Below, in pieces: positions 22,146-33,789 of a stretch of DNA of 64,000 nt (position 1 is the stretch's first letter; the number at the start of each line of letters is the position of its first letter). This stretch comes from Thalassia testudinum (Eukaryota; Streptophyta; Magnoliopsida; Alismatales; Hydrocharitaceae). Under the pieces are notes generated by a model. The model saw nothing but the letters and a program-made list of their open reading frames with translations. It did no database searches and was not told the origin of the DNA. Both the position numbers and the translations under genes were made by a program. Location of the stretch: positions 75,752,001 through 75,816,000 of the forward strand of contig JAZHRO010000002.1 in the NCBI GenBank assembly GCA_037157565.1. Direction: 5' to 3'.

Positions 22146-22580
22146 TTCAATGCCTTCAGCCAACCAGAAAATGGTATGGAGGAGTGGTCAAATCAGACGA
22201 ATTTTGTAGAACAAGAACCTTGATCAATAGCCTGGTTGGTCCAACTAGGTGCTTGTTTAAGTCAACAGGCTGATGATGCAGCCCAAACCCAATCAATCTA
22301 GTGGGTTGATAGATGTGAATCAATAGATGTGGAACCCACCAGGTATTTTGTGACTCAAATAGATGTGGAAGTGTGAAATTAGGGTTTGGCTAAATCGGAT
22401 CAGCCTAGTCAGAGTAGGGATCCTTGAATGAAAAAGGGTTGGTGGAGGATGTAGGAACCCTACGGGATTGATTAGAGAAGGATGGGGCGTGATTATCAGT
22501 CTGATCAAAGTCCGAAACCAAATTGAAATGTGGAGAATCATGTGTAATTGGCTCATCGAGAGACGAATCAGAGTAGAAAT

Positions 22581-23510
22581 TTAGTTCGGTTGTGGGTCGG
22601 GGTTGAGAATGGGTTTTGGAAGGTTCTGTATATGCTGTGGAAGAGGTGGTTTCTTCAAATCATTGACCTCAGTGTAAGAATCAAAGGACAGGTTGTAGTT
22701 GCTGAGGTTGTAAATTAACTTAGAGTTGTCAGGAAACAACAGTTCTCCGAAATCAGGGTAAGATTCGAAATCATCGGAGAACTTGCGAGAATCATGTTCT
22801 GAATCTGATTCAGGATCAGCGGTTCCACCATAGAATAAATCAGCAACCTGACTTGGATCTAACCAAATTTTGGAATCCGAACTCAGAAAGGCGTCCCTAT
22901 TAGGCATGGGCTTGGGTTCTTTGTTCGTATGGTAGACCCAATCGATTCCTAACTCTTCCAACTCCTCGGTTTCTGTATCATAGATTGGCATGACTTCCAA
23001 AAAATCAATCTGTATCTCTGAGGAGGTTGGAGAGGTGCACTCACCAAATACAGGCCAGGAATCATAATGCAAATTCAAAATCTAAATTTTATCATATTGG
23101 CTTGAATCCAGATTCTAGGTTAAGGATGTGGTCACTAGAATCTAGGTTGGGCTCTATAGGGATGTCAAAATTGCTCTCGGAAGTCACCTTATCAGAATAA
23201 GGGATGGAATTTACACCCTCGAGAGGTTTTGATTCAATCTTAGTATCACAGGTGTTCGGAAAATCTAAGCTTGGTGAACCAGGCTCTCGATTTTCTACGG
23301 TTGGTTCGAGATCGAGAACACCTACAATTGGATCCTCCCAACCCTCACTATGATCAGGAATGTCGATTGCTATGAAATTTGAATCTAAATTCATTTGGGT
23401 TGGGGGTCCACTATAACCTTGATTCTCAAACCTGGGATTTAGGAAATGTTGATCTTTAGTGTTGCTCCAAGGTGTCTCATTATCCTTTGACGGGTATTTT
23501 TTATTATTGC
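22581..23510 (-). pseudogene. Acidic ORF remnant of element A, unknown function
   Basis: The minus-strand frame is open from about 23510 through MNLDSNFIAIDIPDHSEGWE to 23092. After a frameshift it continues as MNLHYDSWPVFGECTSP to 22581. The product is rich in Asp, Glu, Ser and Pro and shows no zinc knuckle, Retrotrans_gag wording, protease or membrane segment. It sits where gag-pol should be. Pieces such as FYGGTADPESDSEHDSRKFS and GYSGPP resemble by eye FFDGEDSSCEVSREFS and GYNSGPP in the long ORF of element B. I do not recognise a family; a degenerate Gag is possible. Only one frameshift breaks it. Confidence 0.45.
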
Positions 23511-23999
23511 CTTCATATAATGCATTTAGTGCTATACCACGTGCTTCTATAAGATCTTGGTGTTTCTCTAAAAGTATGGGGTTTGACCAACATTATAAAT
23601 AGTCATTGTCATGTAATGTTCTCAATTTAAAATATTCTCGTAAGAGATCATCCCGGGTTTAACCATGTATCATTTGAGACAAAATCATCTAAGCATGGTT
23701 AAAAATGAATTTTGATGTGTCACTAACATGAATCTCCCTAAATGGATTTGAGGATCTAGAATACTCTTCATGATGTTTGTAAGCATCCTCAATCATTTTG
23801 TCTTTAATGTTAATTTGGGACACTGGTTTCCTAATCACTTTTCCTAACATGTCAGGTTGCATTTTCAAATCAGGTGGTGGAATCAGGATGTAGAATCAAA
23901 CTCAAGATTAGATTGCAGTTGATTTGACTAGATAGAAATCCCTAAGATGATATGTGTATGTGCACTAGAGAAAACATGAGGGACTGGATGTTGTAGGAC

Positions 24000-24250
24000 T
24001 CAATCAAGGCACCCAAAGATTTTTGGATAACTATAGAGGTTCAGGGCGGATGATACCCTGGATCAGAAAGTCGTCCACTTGAGAATTACCTGGGCAACCA
24101 AGAAGGGAGAGTCCCGCAAAGACCCCTACATGGTAGAGCATCCCCACGGGTTACAGGCTTTCCCCCACTTGACCTTCCTTGTCACTGAGGGTCTAGGTAG
24201 ACCAGAATGGATAACTTGACCTCCTAAGGCTGCCAATGTTAAGTCCTAAT
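24000..24250 (-). other. Conserved leader block
   Basis: In sense it reads GGTCAAGT, CATTCTGGTCTACCT, ATGCTCTACCATGTAGGGGT, GGACTCTCCC and GAACCTCTATAGT. The same string of words, in the same order, is found in the leader of element E (63570-63790, plus), and a weaker version in the host leader (about 33300-33430). It lies 0.8-1 kb after the PBS, so it could hold packaging or dimerisation signals. Confidence 0.5.
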
Positions 24251-25014
24251 TTGTGCCTTTAATTCCACTTGATTAGAAGTTAATTTGACTTGTGACCTAA
24301 TTTGGAGGTTGGCTGGCCCACAATGTAGGTCAACTTCACCTGACTTGCCCTAAGGATGGCAGAATGGAATCTGGGTCAAGACCTAGAAATAACCCTGAAT
24401 TAACTCTCAAGTTATTAGGTCCAAGGGTTTTAGGGTTCAAGTGAACTTAGAGCCTGATTTTTAGGATTTTTGTTGATTAAATTTTTTTTCAAACAGGGTT
24501 TGGGTGGCAAACAAATGCGAGTGGATTTGTTTCCATTCATACACGAAAGTGTGAACTATCACTCCAAAACCCTAATTAGCTCTATTCTGCATCCAATTTG
24601 ATCTTAAAATATTCTCCTTGGACTTCAAACAAGAAGTGTGTGGTCCAAGAAGATTATAAATTACGTGTAGTCCCTAATAGGTATAGGAAATTTGGGTAGG
24701 GAATTCTAAACAAAATCGTCTCAAGCTTCAATCAAATATGAAATTTGCTCGCAAATCAAGAAACTTACTTTTAAATGATGATTACTATAAAAATAAGGCA
24801 AGTGATTCCTAATTGATTGTTTCCTTTTTTTGTCTTCCCAAGATTAAGAGGTTGATTAGGGAAGAATAGAAAAGTTACCTACCCTGAAGTGGTTGTTTGC
24901 GCGGAAGATCTCCTCCTAAAGTACCTCTCAAAATCACAAGAAATCAAATAGGGCAAGTTAGTGCTAAAATATAATCAAAATATAGCATGAGAATAGCGGT
25001 GAATTGCGCGTTGC

Positions 25015-25032
25015 TCCCAGGCAACGGTGCCA
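25015..25032 (-). other. Primer binding site of element A (tRNA-Asp type)
   Basis: In sense TGGCACCGTTGCCTGGGA, three bases after the LTR end. It is close to the tRNA-Asp complement TGGCGCCGTTGCCGGGGA used by Athila and Tat elements. Confidence 0.85.
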
Positions 25033-25677
25033 AAATATTGAGTCAAGCGAATGAGGTGATTTAAATATGCATTCATTATAGTATCCTCTAAATCGCTGAA
25101 ACAACAAATAAAATTTATTACTTGAATTTAAAAGAGTATCTGAGGTCGTGCACAGGGAGAAAATATGGAATTCACGCACTAATCTCAACAAATAATATAA
25201 ATGAGCATAATTAATTACTCAAAACTAATATTCAATGTATAACATAAGTATATGAAGGATCGAATGAAGCAAAAAGACATCTAGGGTAAAATAATGGTGA
25301 TTTGAATCACCAATTACTAGCTTAGATACACATATAATAATTACTTAATGATATAAATAAATGAACAGTATCAACCACTTTAAATCCACACAAACTTTAG
25401 TGCACAGTGCACTCCTTGTCAAGCCAATCAGACGACAGAATCTTCAACCAGACATCTTAAGTGTCCATTGCTACAGTGCCAAGAGGGCATTGTACTTCTT
25501 TAGCCTCATCCTCTATTGGCTTCTTCTTCTGCCTGTCTTCAGCTTCAGCCTCCTCCTCTCTGCCTTTCTTCTTCTCTTTCCTCAGGCCTCCTTCTTCAAC
25601 CTTCTCTTCTTCTTCACTTCACACACAGGAGAAAGGGATCAAATTTTGGCTAAGTGTTAGCCAATGCACAGAAGAAC

Positions 25678-25881
25678 AAAACCCCCCTTCCCCCACGTTC
25701 TCTCTCTTTCTCTTCCCCTTCTCTTTGTCAATGTCCAGTCATATGCTCGGGTAATCGGGTTTCAGGGATTCGCATACCCGGGACCAGGGCTACCAGCGTG
25801 GGTAGTAGCCAAGGTGTGGGAGCGGGTTAGGCAGGTCGAGTAAGTGCGGGTAAGGAGGACCTCACCCTCATGTTAAGAGGC
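25678..25881 (-). ncRNA. Candidate structured RNA, copy 3
   Basis: It contains the hairpin GGCTACTA/TGGTAGCC (25810 to 25788), paired along its length with one wobble. It ends at a TTTT run (25681 to 25678). The start is inferred. Confidence 0.25.
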
Positions 25882-25905
25882 GATAAGGCACAAAGAGAAA
25901 ATCAA

Positions 25906-25957
25906 CTTACAGCACTCCAAGTGCTCCTTTGTTTCCGAGGTGGGACTAAATCCCACC
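25906..25957 (-). promoter_or_regulatory. snRNA-type promoter candidate, copy 3
   Basis: In sense, GGTGGGA (25957 to 25951), TTTAG, TCCCACC form a palindrome and GTCCCACCTCG occupies 25946 to 25936. TGTAAG at 25911 stands where copy 2 has TATAAG. The gap is again exactly 24 bases. Confidence 0.45.
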
Positions 25958-27789
25958 CTTGTCTTCGTACGGCTGGCAGAAGTAGTGATCTTCCAATTGG
26001 AGCTGAAGGATTGCATGCTGCTTCCAATTGGAGACTTGGATCGCTTCCTGGAAGGTATCCACATCTCCTGGAGGGTGCACCTAGGGCCTTCAACTGGGAA
26101 GCAAGCTTCAAAGCTTGCTTGAACTCACTCGTTAATAGTGGCCGAAGGCGTAAACCTGAAACAACAAAGTATGAGCTAAACACCCCAATCAGATGGCTTA
26201 AAAGCTTCACCGAAACACGGAGAAGGTGGTGGAGGTGGTTTCGTGGCGAGGGGAGGCATGTGACAACCTGACAGAGGTGGAGATGGCCGGAGGAAGTCGG
26301 TTCGTTCGGTGGGTCACGGGAGTGGGTGTAGGAAATAAAGATGGGGCTTTGATGTGGGTGGATGTGGCAAAGGTGTAGAGGGTTTCAGAGAGGCAAATGG
26401 AGGGATGTAGAGGTGGGGACGCCTCACCGGAGGAGCGGCCGGAGATGGAGAAGACGGGGGTGATTCACGGTGTCGAGGGGTTGTTTTTGGATTTTTAGGG
26501 TGTAAAACTAACCTAAGATGCTAAACTAACTAAATTAACCCTAATCTAATAGACGAAGGGGTAGGATTGGCTTGCCGGGGGTACGACGGTGCCAGGGACG
26601 AAGGTGCTCCAATGGGGGCAGGACGGCAAAGGTGACGAAGGGAGAGACGTCGGCTGGTACGGCCCGACGTAGGAGAAGATGAGGAAGGAGAATCCACCGC
26701 CGGCATTGCAGACGGACGACGAGGGAGGTCAAAGAAGATCGCTAGACATTGAGGAGCTATTCGACCAGAGAGGAGGGATGAAGTAGAGGGATTCCTGGCC
26801 AAATTTGAGCTTGGAAGGATCGAGCAAGCCCTGGGAGTCTTCATATAGGAAGTAGGGGGTCGGTTGAAGCTTAGAAGCCAAGCTTTCAAGCTTGGAAGGT
26901 CGCTGAAGTTGGAAACCCAAATTTCTCATGCATTCGCATGAGAAATTGGGAAAGATTTGAAACACAAGAATAGGTCTGATTGAAAGAGAATTTCAAGAGG
27001 ATTCTCCGGTTCTATTTTGAGAAGGTTTCATCAATCAATCAAGAAGAAACCTTTGATTGATTGTTGTCGAAGTTGTAGGATTAGGAGTTCTATGCGTTGG
27101 GGACATTTTTGAAGAAGATGATAAAGTTGGGGGTTTTGTGTAAAGAATTTGAAAGCTAAGAGGCCATTTGAGATAAAGGAAATCAGACTTGGACCAAAAT
27201 GCAAACTAGGTCTAAATAATCTCAAATTGGTCCCAAGTTTTAATACAAACCTAATTTGGACATAAGTAATCCAATGGTGAAGTTGGATTTTAGTTTTGGC
27301 CTAGTTTGATTAGGTAATTTATGTAAAAACCCAAATTAGGGTAATAGTTTGTCTTTGGCTCTATTTTGGGTCAAGATGGGTTCTGATGGTCAAATTGAAG
27401 GTACCAAACCCTAGAGAATATTTTTCCATGAATTTTATAGGGTTTAGGTGAGTTTTATCCTAACCAAAACCACAGTAGGTTAAGCAAGTCTATTTTTAGA
27501 ATTTCAGATGTCATTTAATTCTCGAAACGTGTGAAAACACTTTTCTGTCAGCACAGACCTACTTGTTGACATTTAAGACCATTTGACCTTTGATTAACCC
27601 CTCAAACACCCTATGATTGTTCTGCAATTGAGATATACTGCTAAAACTGCAGTTTTACCCCTATTTTCTTGTTATTCTCTCAGAATGGATTTGCAGTGAA
27701 TTATGGTCCTCTAGCCTTTATGTAGGAGCATTTAATGATGGAATATGACTAAATAATACTAGATATAACTGATGATGATGTTATCATCA

Positions 27790-28657
27790 CTTGCGCTCTC
27801 ATAAGCATCATTCCGAGTTTCATCCAATTCAGTTAATTGGAGTTTTCTTTGTTGTCCAGATCAATCAAGATCTAAGTTAAAAGTTCTGATTGCCAAATAA
27901 GCTTTATGTTCAAGTTCAACAGGCAGATGGCAAGATTTTCCGTAGACCAAAAAGAATGGAGACATTCCAGTCGGAGTTTTATACGTAGCCTGGTAGGCCT
28001 GGAGAGTGTCATCCAATTTGGTAGACCAATCCTTCCGATCTGGGCGGACCGCCTTTTAAAGGATCTTTTTAATTTCTCGATTGGAGATTTTAGCTTATCT
28101 GTTGGTCTGCAGATGGTATGGAGTGGAGATTCTGTGAGTGACTCCATACTTGGTCCTGAATGGGTTGTGAGTGAAATGGGACCTGCCATCACTAATCAGA
28201 GCTTTGGGCACACCAAACCGACTAAAGATGCTCTTCTTTACAAAATCCATGACCACTTATGATCATTGGTTTAGGTCGGAATGGCCTCAATCCATTTGCA
28301 TACATAATCAACTGCCACTAGAATGTATAGGTACCCAAATGAATTGGTAAAAGGTCACATAAAATCAATGCCCCAAACATCAAAGATTTTGACTTCATGG
28401 ATTGGGTCTAGGAGCATCATGTCCTTCCTGGTCATGTTTCCTAAAGTTTGGCAATTGATACATGACTTACAGAAGTTGTACAAGTCATGGAATAAAGACA
28501 GCCAATACAATCCACTCTACAATACCTTGGCTGCCATCTTTTTTCCTAAGAAGTGACTTCCACAAGCAAAAGTGTGGTAGAATTCTAGTACACTTGTGAT
28601 CTCCTCGTTTGGAATAGAACGGCGGATAACCTAATTCGTGCAAACTTTGAATTGCTC
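27790..28657 (-). pseudogene. Integrase, N-terminal and core part, host element
   Basis: Minus-strand frames give ACGSHFLGKKMAAKVL, CINCQTLGNMTRKDMM and [11 protein letters not shown], then CKWIEAIPT, a damaged second catalytic region, and GQQRKLQLTELDETRNDAYE at the junction with element A. It is the zinc-binding and DDE part of an Athila integrase, broken by stops and frameshifts. The remaining C-terminal part is at 17512-17814, 10 kb away. ORFs reported on either strand at 27872-28262 are out-of-frame shadows. Confidence 0.82.
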
Positions 28658-29383
28658 CTAGTCTTCCCAAAAGTAGTATTTGGCATCGGAAATCAACTTA
28701 TCCCCCTTATGCTTAGGCCAATCCATGGGTAGTTTTCCAATGGCCAAATAGTTGACAATATCTGCAAACCAAAGTAATTTGCAAGAAGTCAAGAGAGTCT
28801 CATCAGGGAAAGAATCATAGAGTTGAGGAGTTGTAGAGTCTACAAGGATTTTGGAGAGATGATCTGCTTCTACATTTTGGGCACCAGATTTGTATTTGAT
28901 TTCTAAGTCAAATTCTTGCAACAGAAGGATCCATCTGATTAATATGGCTTTTGTTTCCTTTTTAGACATCAGGTGCCTTAATGTAGTGTGATCTGAGAAG
29001 ATTGTGACATGAGATCCCAGTAGGTAAGGTCTAAACTTCTCCAGAGCAAACACTACGGCTAGTAACTCTTTTTCTGTAGTGGTGTAGTTTCTTTGAGCCT
29101 CATCCAGAGTTTTACTAGCATAGTAAATCACAGATGGTTTCTTGTCTACCTTTTGTCCCAAGACTACCCCGATGACATAATTAGAGGCATCGGTCATGAT
29201 TTCAAAGGGATGATCCCGATTAGGAGGTTGTAAGATGGGTGATTGTGTAATAGCCCCCTTCAGCTGATTAAAAGCCTTTAAGCAATTTGAATTAAAATCA
29301 AAGGATTGATCTTTTACCAGCAAGTTGCTTAAGGGTCTCACCACCTTAGAAAAGTCCTTAATAAATCGATGGTAAAATCCCAC
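28658..29383 (-). pseudogene. RNase H region of host pol
   Basis: A 241-residue open frame. It begins in the RT-RNase H connection (MGFYHRFIKDFSKVVRPLSN), passes through PFEIMTDASNYVIGVVLGQK (the TDAS start of RNase H), YYASKTLDEAQRNYTTTEKE and VTIFSDHTTLRHLMSKKE, and ends NVEADHLSKI followed by the linker to integrase. The frame is unbroken here and is the best-kept part of the host pol. It matches the corresponding part of element 1 closely. Confidence 0.88.
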
Positions 29384-29837
29384 ATGTCTGGGAAACGATC
29401 TTACTTGCTTAACCGTCTAAGGTGGCAGAAGTTTGATTATAGTGTCCACCTTGGCTTTATCAACTTCAATTCCTTTTTCAGACAACATGGCCAAGGACTA
29501 TGCCCTCCTTGACCATGAAGTGACTCTTTTCCCAAGATAGAATAAGATTCACCTCAATGCATTTTTGTAAAGTCTTTTTAAGATTGATCAGACATGATTC
29601 AAAAGAGTCCCCGAACACAGAAAAATCATCCATGAAGATTTCCATGAAATCACCCACCATGTTTGAAAAGATTGCAAGCATGCACCTTTGAAAGGTTGTT
29701 GGTGCATTGCATAATCCAAAAGGCATTCTACAGAAGGCAAATGTTCCGTAGGGACATGTGAAGGTGGTTTTCTTTTGATCCTTGGGGTGGATAGCTACTT
29801 GATTGTAGCATGAATAGCCATTCAAGAAATAGAAGAA
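29384..29837 (-). pseudogene. Reverse transcriptase, C-terminal half, host element
   Basis: From a TAA at 29835-29837 the frame reads MNGYSCYNQVAIHPKDQKK, PFGLCNAPTTFQRCMLAIF and the catalytic FMEIFMDDFSVFG, then SWEKSHFMVKEGIVLGHVV. A frameshift near 29485 and a stop near 29418 separate it from the RNase H frame. FMDD replaces the usual YxDD, as in element 1. Confidence 0.88.
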
Positions 29838-30990
29838 TTATTGCCCAGCTAGTCTTTCCAGGATTTGATCAATGAAGAGAAGTGGAACGTGGTCCTTCTT
29901 GGTTGCACTATTCAGCTTCCTGTAGTCAATACAGACTCTCCAAGAGGAAGCTGTGTAGGATGGAATCAATTTCCCATTATCATTAGTAATCACAGTTAGC
30001 CTGGCTTTCTTAGGAACCACTTGTACAGGACTAATCCACGTGCTGTCAAAGATTGGGTAGATTATTCCCGCGTCTAACCACACGATTATTTCCTTTTTCA
30101 CTACCTCCCGCATGTTAGGATTCAACCGTCTCTGCATTTCTTGGGAGGGTCTCGGTCCATCCTCAGTATAGATTCTGTGGGTGCAGTAAGTGGGATTGAT
30201 TCCCTTCAGATCATCTACTGTCCAACCAATTGCTCTACTGTTTCTTCCTAGCACTTGAATCAATTGCTTTTCTTGAGTTTGGGTTAGATGAGATATAATG
30301 ATTAAAGGGTAAGTATGATCAGATCCCAAGAAAACATATTTTAGATGATTTGGAAGAGGTTTAAGTTCAGGTTTGGGTCCTTGGGATAAAAGGTCCAATG
30401 GTGGATCACAGTTACCCTCAAGAGGTCTTGGAATCAAGTCAGTGATTAATGGGCTGACCTCTTGATTGGTTTGGCTGTCAAGGCATGTAGGATCACATTG
30501 GGTTATTCCTAATTCCATATAATATTCAATGGTATTGTCTTCAGAATCTTCTATCATTCCACAATCCTCAAATTGTTTGATGGCCATAAAGATGTTAATT
30601 TTTGTCTTCTGGTCCCCAAATTTGATTTCCATACTGCCATATTCACAGTCAATATTTGCCTTGGCAGTAGCTAAAAATGGTCTTCCTAGAATTATCGGGG
30701 TGTTCTTCAAGTTCTCTGGTACCTCCATATCAAGGACCAAGAAATCCACAAGAAAATAAAAATCCCGAACCTTGATAATTATATCCTCAACAATCCCCTG
30801 TGGTGTGGTCATAGATCGATCGGCCAGTTGTAATGTGACCTCGGTAGGTTTTAACTCTCCAAAGTTAAATTTTTCATATAACATAGTGGTGATTAAATTT
30901 ATGGAGGCACCTAAATCTAATAGAGCCCTATCAAAAGTAGTATCTCCAATAACACATGAGATCAGAGGGCCTCCTGGATCTTTCTATTTT
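29838..30990 (-). pseudogene. Protease and RT N-terminal half, host element
   Basis: The frame carries the protease motif DLGASINLI (about 30930-30904, upstream of the first Met of the open frame), then ADRSMTTPQGIVEDIIIKVR and IILGRPFLATAKANI. After a linker come INPTYCTHRIYTEDGPRPSQ, MREVVKKEIIVWLDAGIIYP, WISPVQVVPKK and SSWRVCIDYRKLNSATKKDH, ending at a stop at 29837. It is collinear with 23-1250 of element 1. At 348 codons from Met it is a long intact stretch, but it belongs to a broken pol. Confidence 0.88.
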
Positions 30991-32011
30991 TAGGGTAGGT
31001 TTCTAAGGATAACTGTACTAGCTTTGATTTGGCCTGGCGTTTAGGTGTGCACATTTCCTTTAAAAATTTCACACAGGATGGGATATTCTCAATAGCTTCA
31101 AGGAGTGGTATGTTCACCTGGACTTGTTTAGAAATATCAAGCCACTCCTCAGATGGATTGGTTTTCTTTTTCCTAGGTTTGTTCAATGATTCAGGAAAGG
31201 GAGCTTGAGAGAAATCATGAGTGGTTGGGTCCTGATCCTTATCTTCTTGATCTCTTAGGTCAAATTCGGGCTCCTCAAGATCTTATTTAGATTTAGATTT
31301 AGAAGGGTAAGGGTCTTGGATCTATCTCCCACTTCTCAAGGTTACTGCACCAGCAAAAGCATTAGGGTTAGAAGGTTGAGGTGGGTACTGCAAAATAGGT
31401 GGAGTCTAATTAGGGTTAGCAAAACTAGGTGGGTGCTAGGGAGTAGGTTGAACTAAATGTGCCTGTTGCTCTCTTGTGTTGTGCTGGTTAATCCTATTGA
31501 AATTTCTTGGGTTTGGGATGGGTTGGGATGGCAGCATCCCGTGTTGTCTAGCAACTACTAGCTGGTCCAGTCGTTCCGTCAATTCTGTCCTCAATTGATT
31601 CATTTCTTCCTTATGTCTCAGATTCATCTCTCATTTCTTTGAGGATCAGGCTCAGATTAGTGGGCTGGTCTTCCTAAGTATGTTGTGGCTGGTACATGTG
31701 TGGTTGTGTGTACCTACTAGGTTGCCCATAAGTGTTTGGTTTAGTCAAGTTAGGACCCAGGGCAGGTTTCTGATTTCACCAAGCAAAGTTAGGATGGTGT
31801 GCCATCTAGGGTTGTAAGTGTTTGAATAAGGCTCATTTCTAGTGTAACCAGGGAGTGCATTCACATCCTCAGGATAAGTAGACATTGAGCTGCCTGGTTC
31901 ATAATTTGAGGGCATCAAGGTCCCTCCTTGGTACCCAGAAAAAGATGGGTCCAAGTACAGTTGGCTCATAAGTGGAGCCATGGTTAAGTCATTAATGTTG
32001 TGCAATGATTC
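30962..32011 (-). pseudogene. Gag-protease linker, host element
   Basis: Short minus-strand frames: 31436-31627 contains RHKEEMNQLRTELTERLDQL (coiled-coil-like), and 30962-31186 contains the conserved pre-protease wording QVNIPLLEAIENIPSCVKFL and LKEMCTPKRQ. Several stops and frameshifts intervene. I see no CCHC zinc knuckle. Confidence 0.7.
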
Positions 32012-33139
32012 CTAACCTAGTGGGTTGGGGAATTGGTTGTGGGTTAATATAGGCACTCCTTGGGTAGGCAAAGGATTTAATCTGGATTGTGTACCTAAGG
32101 AATTCCCACCCTTTAAAAGGTTATCGAGCTTCTTATCCAAATTCTCCACATTCTTTCCCACGAGTTCCACCTTATGTAATCGTTGTTCAATTAGCTCTAA
32201 ATCAACCAAGTTTGAATTATTGTTAACTTCATAAACTCCGCTCCTTGGTTTATTAGCTCTGTTAAAGGCAAACAATAAGGCATTGTTGAGGGAATTTTCG
32301 AATAATTGAAAGGCTCCCTCAGCATCGCAACTCAGGAAATTTCCCCCACGTGTCGCATCAACAAAATTCTTCATATTATCACTCAACCCATAATAGAAAA
32401 TGTGGGCCAAGTGCCACTTCGGAATCTCATGATGAGGGCATTTTCTAGTTAAATCATTGAACCTCTCCCAAGCCTCATGTAGTTGTTCCCCGAAGTTCTG
32501 CTTAAAGGTTGTTATGGCACATCTAAGGGCATTAGTTTTTCCTACAGGGAAGAATTTCTTTAGGAATGTGCTTCCCAGGTCTTCCCAAGTTAGGATTGGT
32601 CTACCAATTGTCCTCAACCAATGTGCAACTCTATCTTTCAAGGAGAATGGGAACATTTTCATCATCAGGGTACCTTCATTCATGTTCCTAGGGCCAAAGG
32701 TTCTTCCTATGTGTAGGAGCTCTTCAAGGTGGTAGAAGGGGTCATCTCACTCACGGCCATGGAAGTAGGGAATCAAGTTAATGATCTGAGGTTTGAGTTC
32801 AAAATCTTCCCCATCCTGAGGTACCCTAACAAAGGGTTTAGGTTGGGCATTAGGAGGGCTATAAAAGTCACGGAGGGGCCGGTCTGCCCTTCCATTTTGG
32901 AGTCAAGTGATGGCCTGCACTATGACTTCCATTTATCGGTCATGATGCTGGCCCTGCTTAGTGATCTGCCTTTGTAAGAGAGTCATAGGATCAAGATTTT
33001 GTTCATCAATCTCTTCTTCCTCGTGATGACTAGCCATTGCGGAGGGTTTAGATTCAGATTCTGGATAAATAAGTCTTCTCCTAGGATTTCTTTCTAATGG
33101 TGGCAGCAAATCAAGATTTTGAGATATTCTACCTTTCAT
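32012..33139 (-). pseudogene. Gag, host element
   Basis: It starts with a short frame (33139-32933) containing SHHEEEEIDEQNLDP and LLQRQITKQGQ. After frameshifts the Retrotrans_gag domain follows in a 223-residue frame (32683-32012): FPFSLKDRVAHWLRTI, TWEDLGSTFLKKFFPVGKTN, EAWERFNDLTRKCPHHEIPK and FYYGLSDNMKNFVDATRGG. Gag would form the particle that packages element RNA. The breaks between the two frames make it non-functional. Confidence 0.88.
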
Positions 33140-33784
33140 GCACCAGAAGAATGTCTGTAGATAAGAGAGAAGATAGATGAGAGAAACCCCCTCCCACTCA
33201 ATGCAAGAAATTAAACTAGTCCTTAGAGTGTCAACCCTAATTAGACCTGATCCTAGCTCCCCAAACTAAGATTGGGTTAGATCAACCCTTAAATTACTTA
33301 GCTGGCCAGAAGGGTAAGACCCCTTAGGACACCCCACACGGAGGGACACCACCAAAGGTTAACGTGGTTACCGCATCGACTTTTCTTGTCACTAGTGGGT
33401 CTAAGTAGATAAGGCCTTAACCTTAACCCAATCTAGTTTCAAGTCCCTAAGTCTATTAGTCCTGCTTATGGCACGTCTACTCAATTTTAGGTGTGGGTTT
33501 GATGTGCTTTTGGAATGTGATGGGTGTTAAGGGGGTGTTTGCCCTTAAAAATTGATTTTGAAATGTGTGAAGTGCTCAGGCAAACAGGATTCACAAGCAA
33601 TTTCTTATGATGAAGTGAATCTTAAGATTCGAATGCCTATGTTAATGAGTTTTAGGGTTCACTTGAGTTAATATTTTCAATCAAGGTTTTGATGAGGCAA
33701 ACAAGAGTTTTGAAAATCCCAATTTGTTCGATAGATTTCCTTTAAATATGGAAATGCAGGTGTGCTCTATCCTTAATGTGGAAC
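33140..33784 (-). other. Host leader, gag-proximal part
   Basis: Untranslated leader between gag and the insertion of element B. It holds a weak version of the conserved leader block (about 33300-33430: GTGACAAG, GGGGTCTTACC, TTCTGG in sense). No gene seen. CCTAA at 33785-33789 is the target duplication of element B. Confidence 0.55.
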
Positions 33785-33789
33785 CCTAA

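Larger units (their letters stand above)
17815..27789 (-). mobile_element. Element A: non-autonomous LTR retrotransposon
   Basis: LTRs at 17815-20541 and 25036-27789 flank a 4.5 kb interior with a tRNA-Asp-type PBS (25015-25032) and a PPT (20542-20556). CTTGC at 17810-17814 and 27790-27794 is the target duplication. No gag, protease, RT or integrase can be read. The interior holds a leader block shared with element E, an acidic ORF remnant (22581-23510) and the 3' cis module shared with element 1. The LTRs belong to the same family as those of element 1. It is best called a large retrotransposon derivative (LARD) that depends on an autonomous relative. Confidence 0.9.
25036..27789 (-). repeat. 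5' LTR of element A (2.8 kb family, copy 3)
   Basis: The sense 5' end is TGATGATAACATCATCA at 27789 and the 3' end is at 25036 (CTCAATA; the canonical last bases CA are mutated). The PBS follows. It carries the USE/TATA unit at 25906-25957. Confidence 0.9.

Noticed and set aside
27872..28262. ORFs on both strands near the right edge of element A
   Set aside because: Out-of-frame shadows of the interrupted host integrase; the real frame ends NDAYESA at the insertion point.
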